Assembly (NCBI GenBank): GCA_963383645.1
Contig: OY726565.1
Span: 39,763,444-39,827,443, forward strand
Source: Muscardinus avellanarius
Taxonomy: Eukaryota > Chordata > Mammalia > Rodentia > Gliridae
DNA length: 64,000 bases
Reading direction: 5' to 3'
The notes under the pieces: model-generated
Seen by the model: only the letters and a program-made list of their open reading frames with translations
What the model was told of the DNA's origin: nothing
Database searches by the model: none
Program-made: the position numbers and the translations under genes
Part shown: positions 43,801-54,892 of the stretch, one piece after another
Position numbering within the stretch: the stretch's first letter is position 1
Layout: the number at the start of each line of letters is the position of its first letter

Positions 43801-45604
43801 CAAACTTAAAAAAAGAAAATGAAAACAAGGGCCAGAAGAAACCATCCGGTCTCTATAGCGCAGCAGCGACCAACCTCCGGACAGCTGAAAACACAGCCCT
43901 TGTTATAACGTGAGGCCAAGCGATGCTCCTCATGCTGAGCCTGGAGAAACAGGGCAGGGGCTGCAGCGCTGACCGGAGCTGAGCCCCTGGGCCCTTGGAG
44001 ACCTCTTTGCTGTGGCTCCGAGCCTGGCCCAGAGCTCTTTCTTTTCTGGATCTGGGCTTTGTCATGCTGCAACCCTATTCATTCCAGAACTCGGCCATGA
44101 AATCATCAGTGACCCCTCAGTAGGCAAAACACACTACCGTGCACTGTGCAGGAGGAGATGTGACAGGCTAATGAGATGGAGCCCCAAACTCTCCCCCATC
44201 CTGTTCTCCACTTTTACAGGGCAGCCCAATCATGACCGGAGGCAGGCACTGGGCAGGACACTTGGTTCTGGTTCCAGGTCGAGGTGGAGTCTCTCTTGGG
44301 CTGCAGTTCTCTGGGGAGGATTCTTCAGGGCTGGAGCTCATAGACTCGGCTCTGTCACCAGCTGAGCAACTGAGAGGTGGCCTGTGTTCCTGGTTGCCTG
44401 GACCGCCTCATGACTGTCACTCAGTTCCCTTACTAGTTGTACAATGGCAGAAAAAGACCAGAAAAGGACTCTACAATTGGTCACTTGGCAACTCATGCAC
44501 AAGGATTAGCAGGCGGGAGAAGAGTAAAACCAGTGGTTACTAGAATTTTAAGCAGATACGTTTTAGATATGCTTTCCTTACTGAACAGGAATGCCCTATC
44601 TCTTAATTTCATGAAGACAAATTTGAAGTTGAAAGAGAAAAGACTGTGAATTCCACATACTATTGCCAAAGGCAATGCACTATCTATTGTTTTAAGAAAT
44701 AACTGACTTTTTAAAACCTCCGTATGATTTATAAATCAAAATCATTTTCCCCTTGGGAACAATCCAGAAAGAGTAAAACATTCAAAGTACCACAGTTTCA
44801 AAAGACTTGTTGGATTTAAAAACTCTATCCAAGAAAATCACTCCCTGGATTACTTAAATGGCCATGCAGCTCCTCAAGGTTCAGATGAAAGACCCTGCCC
44901 GTCAAAGTACAAAGTGTTATTAATAACCCTTGGTGTCCAGCCATCTCCTTCCCATCCTCTCTTAGGCAAGCATCTGCCTCATTCTGTTTCGTTCTTTGAT
45001 TTCATTGTGTATGTTTCAGACATCTGCACCCAGGCTCTCTGAGACAACAGTGGATCCTGCTTAGAGATGAAACTGCTCATGAAAGGGAAGGTAGAGCGAG
45101 ATTCCTGAAACCTGATGATCCCTTTAACGGAGTTTAGAGAGCCCCAAGTACCACTTCTCCACTAAACACTGCTGACCCGGAGGCCAAGCAGCCACGTTAC
45201 TGAATTACTCCTTGAACATGATGCAACAGGATAAAGGCACCACAGGATGGCCGCCCTGTGAATAAGATGCTGCTCATAGTGCTGCTTGGCTGGAGCAGGC
45301 CTTGTCAGTGCTCCTCCTCTCACTCCCTGGGAGCCCTAATCTGCGCCTCTGCAGAGCCCCTCCTGGCTGTGCTCAGTATCCACAGCCAGTGCCTGTATCA
45401 CTTGTTGAAGGGCTGCTCTCAGGTGTCCACTTCCCTTGCAAGTCAAGGAGCCTAGGAATGTGTCCCCGTCTGTTTCAGGCAGCCCATAATGACAATAGGC
45501 AAGTGTGAGAATATAAACACTCTGGGTCGGTCTCCTGTTCCTGCTTGGAACCCCGCTAAGTGGTAAACTGAGTTGTCCTTCAAGTGTCCCTGCAGGACTC
45601 AGCC
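40831..45604. other. 4.8-kb repeat-poor, single-copy-looking block
   Basis: No SINE, L1 or LTR recognised across this span, the longest such gap in the window. Open frames reach 153 codons (minus, 43,160-43,621) but lack recognisable domains and start/splice context. It contains a consensus CTCF motif at 43,724-43,737 beside a CpG-bearing spot (GCGGCCGCTGCGCGC). Candidate regulatory DNA at most. Confidence 0.45.
43724..43737 (-). promoter_or_regulatory. Consensus CTCF-binding motif
   Basis: The minus strand reads CCACTAGGTGGCAG, which fits CCASYAGRKGGCRS at all 14 positions. It lies 14 bp from GCGGCCGCTGCGCGC. Sequence match only; occupancy cannot be judged here. Confidence 0.6.
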
Positions 45605-46110
45605 AGTGCTTCAGTGGTTTTAAAATAGATCCACAAATTCTTTGATGCTCCTCCCCCAAGAGGTGGAGTCTAATTCCCCTGTCCCTACACGTTAAGTCAG
45701 AGTCAGTGACTCACTTCTAAAACAGAGAAAATGGGGCAGCGACCCGTGTGACTCCTGAGGCCAGGTCATATGAAGAGCGGCTCTTTCTCTGGAACTCTGA
45801 CGCTGGGGCAAACCAGAAGCCACATCAAGAGGCTGTGCAGGCAGACCTGGGAGAGGCCCGGGTGGGCAGCAGCTGAGGCCTCCCGCCCACAGCCAGCACC
45901 AGCGCTCCAGCCATGTGAGCCAGCCACCTTGAAAGCCCAGCTCCTGACCCAGCTCGGGATGACTGTAGCCCCGCTGACGTCTCAGCTGCACGCTCACAGA
46001 CACCTTCAGCCAGAGCTGCTGAGCCGAGCCACGCATAACAGACATTCTGACCAACTTAAAACCCCAAGATATAATAATCATTGCTAGTTAAGCCACTGGG
46101 TTTGGGCCAC
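45605..46110. mobile_element. Ancient ERVL/MaLR-like LTR remnant
   Basis: AGAGGTGGAGTCTAATTCCCC, GTCAGTGACTCACTTCTAAAACAG, GCAGACCTGGGAGAGGCC, CCAGCCATGTGAGCCAGCC and a terminal CTAGTTAAGCCACTGGGTTTGG have the order of an old LTR. The word GCCACTGGGTTT near the end and GGTGGAGTCTA near the start are shared with the class suggested at 3236-3690. Open frames of 105-129 codons across it are chance. Confidence 0.5.
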
Positions 46111-46517
46111 GTGTAACTAGAACAGTCTTTCTCCCTGGGACTTGGCTTAATATTGAGCACTTCCTTGCCTTCTTCCCTTCCTAATCTTGCTTTCCCATGA
46201 GGTTTTCCCTGGAGACATTTCCTAATAAATCTCTTGCACAAGAATCATTGTCCCATAAATGGATAATTCTCAGAGAAATAGTTAAGCCTTCTTATAAAAT
46301 AATCCTGTTTCAGGTTTCTTTTTCTAGCCCAAGTTCTCTTCTACTCCAAAAAAAATTTTTTTCTTTTCAAGTCTTTTAGCTTTATACTTTTCCCGTGATC
46401 ACTGTCCTCAATTCACCCTCCTACACTACTGCAATATCCTTTCCTCGGCTCATGGACCACAGGAGAGCAGAAGGCTGATGTCATGACACCGAGCAGGGGG
46501 AAGACCCCTACCCAGGG

Positions 46518-46850
46518 CTATGCTTTGAATGTGCCCTCCCACGCCCATGTGCAATCAGAGCTGCCATTGTGATGGTGCTGAGTGACTGGGCCTCCCTCCT
46601 GGTACCCAGGTGCCACTGTCGTAGAAGCAGGCTAGCAATTGCAGAAGTGAACTGTTATAAAAACAGGCTGCCTCTCGCTCACTCACCTTCCACGCTGTTA
46701 CCATGCAACAAGAAGACCCTCACCAGGTGAGCCCCTCCATCTTGCATTTCCCAGCCTCTGAGACTTTGAGACAAATGAATTTCTGTTGCTTATCATTTAC
46801 CCATCTGTGATGTCTTGCTACAGCCGCAGAAAATGGACTAGAACACCCAG
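46518..46850 (+). mobile_element. MaLR-type LTR, diverged
   Basis: GGCTATGCTTTGAATGTGCCC, TTATAAAAACAGGCTGCCTC, CTCACTCACCTTCCACGC, TTACCATGCAACAAGAAGACCC, and GCCGCAGAAAATGGACTAGAAC match an MST/MLT1-like LTR read in sense. Confidence 0.6.
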
Positions 46851-47145
46851 CCACCGATGGCAGGTGAAGCACCGTGGCTGACGGTCCTCATTCTGCCTCC
46901 ACATCCTCAGAGAGACCCCACCGCTCTGGCAGCAGGACCGAGGGTCCCTCTGCTGCCGGGCTTTGACTGCAGGCAGGAGGAGAATGAGCTTAGGCCACAT
47001 TCGAGGCAGGCAGAAGTCCACACTCAGCAAAAAGGAAAAAAAGACAGCAACAACAAAACCCGCTAATTAGTTGTCTGTGTTGATGTGCTTATTTTAAGTA
47101 AAGTGTTCATTCCTTTAAAGGTTTTTTTTTTCTCTCAAGGAGATT
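46851..47145. other. Intergenic sequence, nothing recognised
   Basis: No feature seen. Confidence 0.4.
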
Positions 47146-47380
47146 GTATTAGTCTTCTGGGGCTGCCATAACAGAGTAGCACAGATTGGGAGGCTTAAAC
47201 AATAAGAACGCACAGTCTTACGGTTCTGGAGGCAACAGGTCCGAGAGCACAGCTCAGGGTGAATTTCTCCTCCGTCTCTCGCTGGCTGGCAGATGGCCAC
47301 CTCTCTCATGTCCCACATGGCCTTTCTTCTGTATGTGCCTGTTTAAATCTAAAGAACTTGTTCCTAAATATATCACTTTC
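47146..47380 (-). mobile_element. MaLR-type LTR fragment
   Basis: TGTATTAGTCTTCTGGGGCTGCC, ACAGATTGGGAGGCTTAAAC and GTTCTGGAGGCAACAGGTCC are the reversed 3' end of a MaLR LTR, comparable with 3722 and 6096. Confidence 0.55.
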
Positions 47381-47452
47381 TGGGGTACTGGAAATTAAGA
47401 CTTCAATATTTGAGTTTAAAAAACACTTATTTTTATTTATTCATTCATTCAT

Positions 47453-47532
47453 TTTTTGCAGTGCTGGGATGGAACCCAGGACTTTGAACATGCTAGACAA
47501 GTGCTCCACTGCTGAACCATGTCCCCAGACCA
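47453..47532 (-). mobile_element. Canonical ID-like SINE monomer
   Basis: CAGTGCTGGGATGGAACCCAG then TTTGAACATGCTAGACAAG and GCTCCACTGCTGAACC. It keeps the CTAGCATG/GCTTG words of a stand-alone ID element, which the B1-dID right arms here have lost. Probably older or a separate ID lineage. Confidence 0.7.
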
Positions 47533-47649
47533 ATAGAAAGTTTTTAGTAGTTCAGATTAGCTTTCTCTCTAAAAGTGTCCTAAAAATAAAGCTTAACTAG
47601 ATATTAACCTTTTCTTCCCCTTCTTTTTTCCTTTCCTTTTCTTTCTTTC

Positions 47650-47855
47650 CTTTTAGGAGTCTGTAGATTGAACCTAAGGGCAATTTACCTCCAAGCTGTA
47701 CCCTCAGCCTATTTTATTTTGAAACAGAGACTTGCTAGTGTAGTTGTTGAAGAGCTCGCTAAATTGCTGAGGTTGGCCTTGAACCTGTGATCCTCTTGTC
47801 TCAGCCTCCCAAGTACTGGGAATAGAGGTGTGTGCCATCATCCCTGGTTTTCTCC
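47650..47855 (-). mobile_element. B1-dID SINE, type A, diverged
   Basis: TAGGAGTCTGTAGATTGAACC to GTGTGCCATCATCCCTGG; both arms, preceded by a pyrimidine-rich tail. Confidence 0.85.
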
Positions 47856-48195
47856 CCTTCTTTTAAGGATAATATAACCCAAATAAGGGCCATAGTTGCA
47901 ATGCAGGCATAAGAAGAAACACGATGATATGTAGAAAGTTTTTTCATTGTAATCTTAGGAGTACAGCGTAAAATCCTGACCTGGAAAGACCTCTGGAAAT
48001 CACGCACCCAGCTCTTTCCTTGAGCCTTTTCCTGATCCTCCACTAATCTCTGGGCAGAGTACTGAGCCTTCTTCATCATTGTGCTTCACCTTCACGATGA
48101 CTTGGCTCATTAAACACAATGTGCCTTGTCAGGTCAACGCTGGTCACAGTTGGCATGATGGATGCTTTGGCTTGCATCATGATAAAGAGGAAAAG
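47856..48195. other. Intergenic sequence, nothing recognised
   Basis: No feature seen. Confidence 0.4.
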
Positions 48196-48709
48196 CTGCC
48201 GGACATGGTGGCACACACCTGTAATCCCATGACTTGGGAGGCTGAGATGGAAGAATCACAGCAGGTAGCAAGTAGCAAAACTCTCAGCAACCTAACAAGA
48301 CCCTGTTTCAAAACAAAAAAATATAAGCCAGGCGTGGTGGCACACGCTTGTAATCCCAGCATTTGGGAGGCTAAGACAGGAGGATTGTGGTTCTTGGACA
48401 GCCTCGGCTACTTAGTGATGTCCTTTGCAATTCAGTGAGACCCTGTTTCAAAATAAAGAATAAAGCCAGGCATTATAGTGCATGCTTGTAATTCCAGCAT
48501 TTGGGAGGCTGAGACCTGAGGATTGTGGTTCGTGGGCAGCCTCAGCTACTTAGTGAGGCTCTTTGCAACTCAGTGAGACCTGGTTTCAAAGTAAAGAATA
48601 AAAAATAGGGACCCAGTACTGCAAAGAAAGAAAGAAGGAAAGAAGGGAAGAAGGAAGAAAGGAAGGAAGGAAGGGAGAGAGAGAGAGAGAGGGAGAGAGG
48701 GAGAGAGAG

Positions 48710-48772
<63 letters not shown>

Positions 48773-48925
48773 AAAATAGGGCTAGGAGTATATCTCAGAG
48801 GTAGAATTCCCCTGGGTTCCATCCCCACTACTAAAAAAAATCAAATAACTAAAAATAAAAATTGGGTTGGAGTGTAACTTGGAGGTAGAATGCCCCTGAG
48901 CTCAAACCCCATTACCACAAAAAAA
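48196..48925 (+). mobile_element. Cluster of tandemly nested B1-dID SINE arms
   Basis: Three left arms follow each other (48,197-48,323; 48,329-48,462; 48,466-48,605), then a purine microsatellite, then two ID arms (48,780-48,833 and 48,850-48,920). Left arms in a row followed by right arms in a row is what repeated insertion into the A-rich linker of a pre-existing SINE would give. Confidence 0.8.
48624..48774. repeat. Purine tract: GGAA/GA/(GAAA)n
   Basis: About 150 bp all purine on the plus strand, ending in about 16 GAAA units. It sits between the left and right arms of the SINE cluster. Confidence 0.95.
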
Positions 48926-48998
48926 AAAAAAAAAAAAAGGGAAAGGAAAGGAAAGGAAAGGAAAGGAAAGGAAAGGAAAGGAAAGGAAAGGAAAGGAA
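48919..48998. repeat. Poly(A) followed by (GGAAA)n
   Basis: An A-run of 20 followed by about 12 perfect GGAAA pentamers, grown from the tail of the preceding ID arm. Confidence 0.95.
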
Positions 48999-49500
48999 GG
49001 CAGGCAATATCTTGTGATCAAGATAGGCCCTGGATGCACCCATTCTGCAGGACTTAGCCCTGGTTATTGACAGTTTATAGCGATGGGTGGGAAATGAAGC
49101 TGGCCTTGGGTGAGATTTTGAAGTCCCTAGGCACGTCCACCCCAGGAGCTCTAGGGACGAAGTTTTCCCACTCCAGGCCTGGTCTCTGACCAAGCTCACC
49201 ATTGCCCTCGCTGCACCTGAACAGTTTACCACGCAGAGCTGGCATCACTCAGGGAACTGGCTAGTCTTCTCTTCACGCAAGGGATATTTGCCAGAAGTCT
49301 TCTGGTTGCATGCAAATTCGTAAGCACCAAAGACCCAGAGAGAAACAATATACAACTGACAGAGCCCTGGAAGACAGAGACACAAGCTGTGTCTCTGCAG
49401 CATCTCAAAGGGTGCCACACAAAGAGGGAGGGGTCAGAAAAGATGATGGTCCTGGGGTGGCGTTGAGGACAGTCCTGCAGCAGAGATTCCCTCATCAGAA
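48999..49500. other. Intergenic sequence, nothing recognised
   Basis: About 500 bp unique sequence between the SINE cluster and the L1. Confidence 0.45.
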
Positions 49501-49501
49501 G

Positions 49502-50660
49502 AAACATAATTTTCCCACATTCTCACCAACATTTATTATTTTTGACTTATTGATGATTGCCATGCTGACTGGGGTTAGATGAAATCTCACCGTAGTTTTG
49601 CTGTCATTTCCCTGATTGTTAAAGATGTTGAACATTTTTATGTATTTATTGCCAACTTGGATTTCTTCTTTTGTGAAGTGTCTATTCAATTCATTTGCCC
49701 ATTTCTTTTTTTCTTTCTTTCTTTTTTTTTTTTTTTTTGGTGGTACTGGGGTTCCTGGAAACCCTTCTGCCTCCGGGCTACACTCCCAGACCTATTTTAT
49801 ACTTTTTATCTGGAAATAGGGTCTCTTAAGCCAGCGCGGCTGGCTTCAAACCTGCGCGATCCTCCTGTCTCCGCCTCCCAAGCGTGGGGATTACAAGCAT
49901 GAGCCACCACACCCAGAAAATTTGCCCGTTTCTTGATTTTTTTTTTTAGTGTAAAGTCTTTTAAGTTATTTGTGCATTCTAGATATTAGTCCTCTCACTT
50001 TAGGTGGAATTGCAAACTAGTTCAGCCACTATAGGGATCACTATGAAGATTCCTCAGAAAACTAGGATGGGATCTACCATAGGATCCAGCAATACCACTC
50101 TTGGGTATCTTTCTAAAGGGACTGAAATAAGAGAACTTCAGTAACATATGCATACCCATGTTCATAGCAGCACAATTCACAACAGCCAAATTATGGAACC
50201 AACCTAGTTGTTCATCAGCAGATGAATGGATTACAAAATTATGGGATATCCACACAACAGAATTATACTCAGCAATAAAGAAGGACATAGAGAACATTAT
50301 GTTAAGTGAGAGTAGCCAGTCACTGAAAGTAAAGGGTCATATGTTTTCTCTAATATGTGCAAGCTAGGGTATAACTGAGATGCCAGAGAGACTCCAGATA
50401 ATGGAGGAGAAACCTCAGTGGAGACAGAAAGGAGATCTAAGGGAAGGGGAGAGGGAAGAGTGAGATCCATTATTCACTACCATTGACTATGTGCACATAT
50501 GTGAAAATATCAGTGTCAATCTCAGTGCTCTGTATTGGAAAGAGGGGAGATGGGGAGTTGGAGAAAGAGGCACCAAATGCTGTCGCATGCATGTCAATGT
50601 TAACATGATTTACATTATGATGCAAGATTATAATGCACCAATAAAAGCATATTAAAAATA
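49502..50660 (+). mobile_element. L1, 5'-inverted (twin-primed), second copy
   Basis: 49,502-50,001 is antisense distal ORF2 (CATTCTCACCAACATTTATT, GATGATTGCCATGCTGAC). At about 50,002 it flips to sense (GGAATTGCAAACTAGTTCAGCC) and runs through the ORF2 end to the 3' UTR and TAATGCACCAATAAAAGC at 50,633-50,650. The inverted and sense parts abut within tens of bases in L1 coordinates. A type B SINE splits the inverted part. Confidence 0.85.
49717..49920 (-). mobile_element. B1-dID SINE, type B, in L1
   Basis: TTTGGTGGTACTGGGGTTCC to CCACCACACCCAG. TTTGCCCATTTCTT before and TTTGCCCGTTTCTT after are the target-site duplication with one difference. Confidence 0.92.
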
Positions 50661-50666
50661 AAAAAT

Positions 50667-50845
50667 AGCCAGGCGTGGTGGCGCACGCTTGTAATCCCCA
50701 TGCTTGGGAGGCAGAGACAGGAGGATCGTGCTGGCTTAAGAGATCCTGTTTCCAAATAAAAATATAAAAAAATAGGTCTGGGAGTGTAGCCCGGAGGTAG
50801 AAGGGTTTCCAGGAACCCCAGTATCACCAAAAATAAATAAATAAA
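50667..50845 (+). mobile_element. B1-dID SINE, type B
   Basis: AGCCAGGCGTGGTGGCGCACG to TTCCAGGAACCCCAGTATCACC plus an A-rich tail, lying between two L1 copies. The B1 arm lacks the stretch between GGATCGTG and CTGGCTTAAG. Confidence 0.9.
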
Positions 50846-50849
50846 AAAT

Positions 50850-51433
50850 AGTTCCCTCAGTGTATCTCTATGGGCTATTTACTAATTCACGTTTCTGCTG
50901 TGTCAGACAGTAAGTCCCAAGGTCTCAGCCAGGCACAGCCAGCCTCCCCACGTTAACTTGCGTTGATGGGTGCTGCTCCAGATCGCTGCTGGAGAGATGA
51001 GTTCAGCTGCTACTGTTGTGTCTGACTGGGTTGTCTGTTCTGACTGCGCCAGGTCCCGGTTGAGCATAGAACAGAATCCCAACCACTTTTACTGATGATC
51101 TGTAATTGTCAGCCTCGCAGCAATCCACAGTTTCTTCCTGGAGTTCTCTGGAAGCCCCAATGCTAGCAGCCACCAGCTTCTCCAGAGCAGCCTGACCCAG
51201 ACTCCACCAATCTCTGGTCTCCATTTCCCAGGCAGGTACTGCAGAGTGCTTTACAGGTCTCTGCTCTTTATTCTGATTCTGGTTTTGCCACATTTTAACT
51301 TTAGTTTTTTGTTGTTGATTTTTTTTACTGCTTTTCTTCCCTCGTAGAGAAGCAGTCTTCCCCGTTGTTGAGTTGCTAGTCTCAGCACGCTAGAATTCTG
51401 CTGTCTCACTTTAAGTTGCCATCTTGAATCAGC
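50850..51433 (-). promoter_or_regulatory. Inverted L1 5' UTR with YY1-like site
   Basis: On the minus strand the sequence begins GGCTGATTCAAGATGGCAAC, placing a CAAGATGGC (YY1-like) core about 8 bases from the presumed RNA start. The rest is GC-balanced and unlike the 5' UTR at 19,502-20,474, so two different L1 promoter types are present. Confidence 0.65.
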
Positions 51434-53990
51434 CAAATCACAAATACAAAAGGATACATGACCACAGTGAAGAAATTCAGAAGATCATCAGAAACTATTT
51501 TGAAATTTTATATTCCAATAAACTGAAAAACATGGAAAAAGTTGACAGGTTTCTAAATACATACAACCTAAGTTGAACTAAAAGGATATTAAAAAAAAAA
51601 AAAAAAAACCTAAACCAACCAATAGCAAGCAAAGAACTACAAACAGCAATAAAAATTCTGCCATCAAAGAAAAGCTGAGGTTCATTTCGGGTTTCCAGTT
51701 GAATTATACAAAACTTAGAGAAGAACTAAACCAAATACTTGAAATTGAAATTGAACGAGATGGAATTCTTCCAAACTCATTCTACAAGGCTAGTATTATA
51801 TAAATACCAAAACCAAAATAAAGATACCTCAAGAAAAAAAATTACAAATCAATATCACTGATTGACATAGGTGCAAAAATTCTAAACAAAATACTAGCAG
51901 TGAGCATTCAAAATCACATCAAGAAAATGGTATATCACAACCAAATTGGTTTCATCCCAGGAATAAAAATCTGGTTCAACATGCACAAGTCAATATATGT
52001 TATTTACCACATAAATAGAACAAAAATCACAAGATCATATCAATAGATGCTGAAAAAGCATTCGACAAAATCCAACATTCGTTCATGTTAAAATCATTGC
52101 AGAAAATTGGAATAGAAGGAATGTATTTCAACATCATTAAGGTAATATACAATAAACCAAAAGCCAGCATCACATTGATTGGGGAAAAACTGTAGGAATT
52201 TACTCTAAAATCAGGAACAAGATAAGGATGCCTACTATCACCACTCCTTTTCAAGATAGTTCTTAAGACTTTTTCCAGAGCAGTAAGACAAGAGAAGGAT
52301 ATCAAATAAATTCAAATAGGAAAAGAAGAATTAAAATTATCCTTGTGAGCCAGGCGTGGTGGCACATGCTTGTAATCCTAGCTGTGGAATACTGAGACTG
52401 AAGGATTGTGGCTCACAGACTCAGCTACTAAGTGAGGTCCCTTGCAACTCAGTGAGACACTTCTTCAAAGTAAAAACTAAAAAATAGTGCTGAGGGTATA
52501 GCTCAGAGGTAGAATATCCCTGGGTTCCATTCCCAGTACTGCCAAAAAAAATTATCCTTGTTTTCAGATTACATAATCCTATATCTAGAAGACCCAAAAA
52601 TTTCAACCAAAAGACTACTAGAGCTGATTATAACCAATTCAGCAAAGTAGCAGGATACAAAAGCAACCTAAAAAAAATATAGCTTTTCTATTTGCCAACC
52701 ATGAATCCATGGATAAAAAACACAGAAAACAACTTCATTTACAATAACCTCAAAATCAATTTAAAAAACCTAGGAATAAACTTAACCAAAGAGGTAAAAG
52801 ACCTCTACAATGAAAATGATAAAACACTAAAGAAAGAAATTAAGGCCTTGGAAGATGGAAAGATCTCCCTTGCTCTTGGATAGGCAGAATAAATATCATC
52901 AAAATGGTCATTCTACCAAAAGTGATCTACAGAATCAATGCAATCCCTATCAAAATATCAATGTCATTCTTCATAGAACTAGAAAAATTAGTCGTAAACT
53001 TCATATGGAGAAACTAAAGACTCAATAGCCAAAGCAAGTCTCAGCAACAAGAACTATGCAAGAGGCATCACAATTTTTACTTCAAATTATACTACAGAGA
53101 AATAGTAATTAAAGTAGCATGACATTGACACAAAAACAGGCACACAGACAAATGGAACAGAATAGAAGATACAGAGACTAATCCACGCGCTTATAGTCAA
53201 CTGATCTTCGACAAAGGGGACAAATACATACGCTGGAGAAAAAACAGCCTTTCCAACAAATGGTACTGTAAAAACTGGGTATCCATTTGTAGAGAAGTAG
53301 AACTAAATCCTTACCTCTCACCCTGCACAGGAATCAACTTGAGATGACTCAAAGACCTGGAAGTTAGACCGGAGTCTATGCAGCTGTTAGAGGAGGGCAC
53401 AAAGGTTCAACACGCCAACATATAGGCACAAGTAGAAACTTCCTCAACAAGACCCCTAAAGATCAGGAAATTAAAACAAGAATTAACAAGTGGGATGGCA
53501 TCAAACTGAAAAGTTTCCACTCGTTAAAGGAAATCAAGAGTCTGAAGAGAAAACCTACAGAATGAGAGTAGATCTTTACCAGATTTCCTTCTGACAGTGG
53601 TCTCATATCTAGAATATACAAAGAACTTTAAAAATATTACGCTAAAAAAAACAAATAACCTAATCAAGAAATGGGAAACTGAATTGAACAGACATTTCAC
53701 AAAAGAGGAGAGTCAATTGGCTAATAGATACATGAAAAACTGTTCAACATCATTAGCCATCAGGGAGATGCAAATCAAAACTACACTGAGATTCCATCTA
53801 ACCTCAATCAGAATAACAATTATAAAGAAATCAACTAAAATGAATGTTGGTTAGGCTGTGGGGAAATAGGCACTGTTCTATATTGTTGGCGGGATTGCAA
53901 ACTAGTTCAGCCACTAGGGGGATCAGTGTAGAGATTCCTCAGAAAACCGGGAATGGATCCACCATCTGATCCAGCCATACCACTCCTGGG
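51434..53990 (+). pseudogene. L1 ORF2 (reverse transcriptase) remnant
   Basis: Recognisable segments include the palm motif [12 protein letters not shown] (near 52,035-52,075), the LGINLTKEVKDLYNEND block (about 52,768-52,820) and the distal ORF2 sequence around 53,150-53,860. The active-site region that should read FADD reads F-S-D-Y, and a SINE is inserted in that very segment. ORF2p normally nicks target DNA and reverse-transcribes L1 RNA; this copy is inactive. Confidence 0.85.
52347..52547 (+). mobile_element. B1-dID SINE, type A, in L1 ORF2
   Basis: GAGCCAGGCGTGGTGGCACATG to CCCAGTACTGCC and A-tail, flanked by a perfect 14-bp target-site duplication AAAATTATCCTTGT (52,333-52,346 and 52,548-52,561). 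Confidence 0.95.
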
Positions 53991-54316
53991 TGTTAAGTTG
54001 GGTCCTGCACTCATGTGACTTTGTGTCACATGACCTCTGCAGGGCAAGGGAGGGGCTGAAACCCCCCCGCGAGAATTGGGCGTTCCCACGAGTAAAACCC
54101 CCATCTCGCGAGATGCATGCCTTTAAAAGGAGAGCCCGCGTCCTCTAGCTTCGGACAGGTGCGCGGGCCCCACAGTGCCTCGCCCTGATCCCCGGGAGAG
54201 CCGTGCCATTAAAACTTTACATGCCACGTGTACCGGACCTCTCTCGTGTTTTTCACACTCCGCCGTACTCACTTATTTTTATTTTACTCGCATTTAATTT
54301 TTTATTTTACTTATCA
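53991..54316 (+). repeat. 5' LTR
   Basis: TGTTAAGTTGGG...TTACTTATCA, 326 bp. Candidate parts: palindrome TCTCGCGAGA at 54,104-54,113, TATA-like TTTAAAAGG at 54,122-54,130, and polyadenylation-like ATTAAA at 54,208-54,213 followed by a T-rich region. GC-rich U3/R and AT-rich U5-like end. Confidence 0.95.
54104..54113. promoter_or_regulatory. TCTCGCGAGA palindrome in 5' LTR
   Basis: Perfect 10-bp palindrome about 9 bp upstream of the TATA-like TTTAAAAGG. This word is a known strong promoter element in mammals, recognised when methylated by ZBTB33 (Kaiso). The identical site in the 3' LTR is at 57,258-57,267. Confidence 0.65.
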
Positions 54317-54318
54317 TT

Positions 54319-54334
54319 TGGTGCCGAACCGGGA
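54319..54334 (+). other. Primer-binding site, tRNA-Phe-like
   Basis: TGGTGCCGAACCGGGA starts 2 bases after the LTR. The first ten bases match the complement of a tRNA-Phe 3' end, as used by IAP and HERV-F type elements; the remainder matches if two bases are skipped. Position and TGG start are right for a retroviral PBS; the tRNA identity is inference. Confidence 0.7.
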
Positions 54335-54892
54335 GAACTCTTGGGTTCCTCCCCATTTTTTCTTTTTTTTTCGTTTTTTTCGTTTTTTTCTCTTTTTCTT
54401 TTTACTCTCTTTTTGAGCCCCGGACTCTCCGACCCGCCAGCAGCTCGACTGTGAGGTCCCACAGCAGCGCTCCGCTTGCAGGCGTTGCTCCCGCCACTGC
54501 CGCTTGGACCTCCTAAAACCGCCGTTCCCGCCTGCCCACGCCGCCCGCCGCTGGAATGGGACCATGCCGCCCGCGGACTGCGCCACACTGCGCGCCTATG
54601 TCTTCTCCGCGCCTGGCGTTGCTTAGACCCGCCTGCCGAGGCCGCCTGCCTCCTCCATCTAGGCGGCCGCCACTCTGCTAAACAGCCCCCAGCCCGCCAA
54701 GTCCAGCCCGCGCTCCAGCTGGTTCCTCCACTCGGACTCGCGCCCTGGCGCCCTTCACCCTGTGCCTGCCCACCCCTGCTGCCTGGGCCTGGCCATTCCG
54801 GTAAGCAGCCACATGGAATTACTGGGGGGGGGTCGCCAGCTTTGGCCCGCCATCTTGGACACGTGGAATCACTGGGGGGCCGCCATCTTGGC

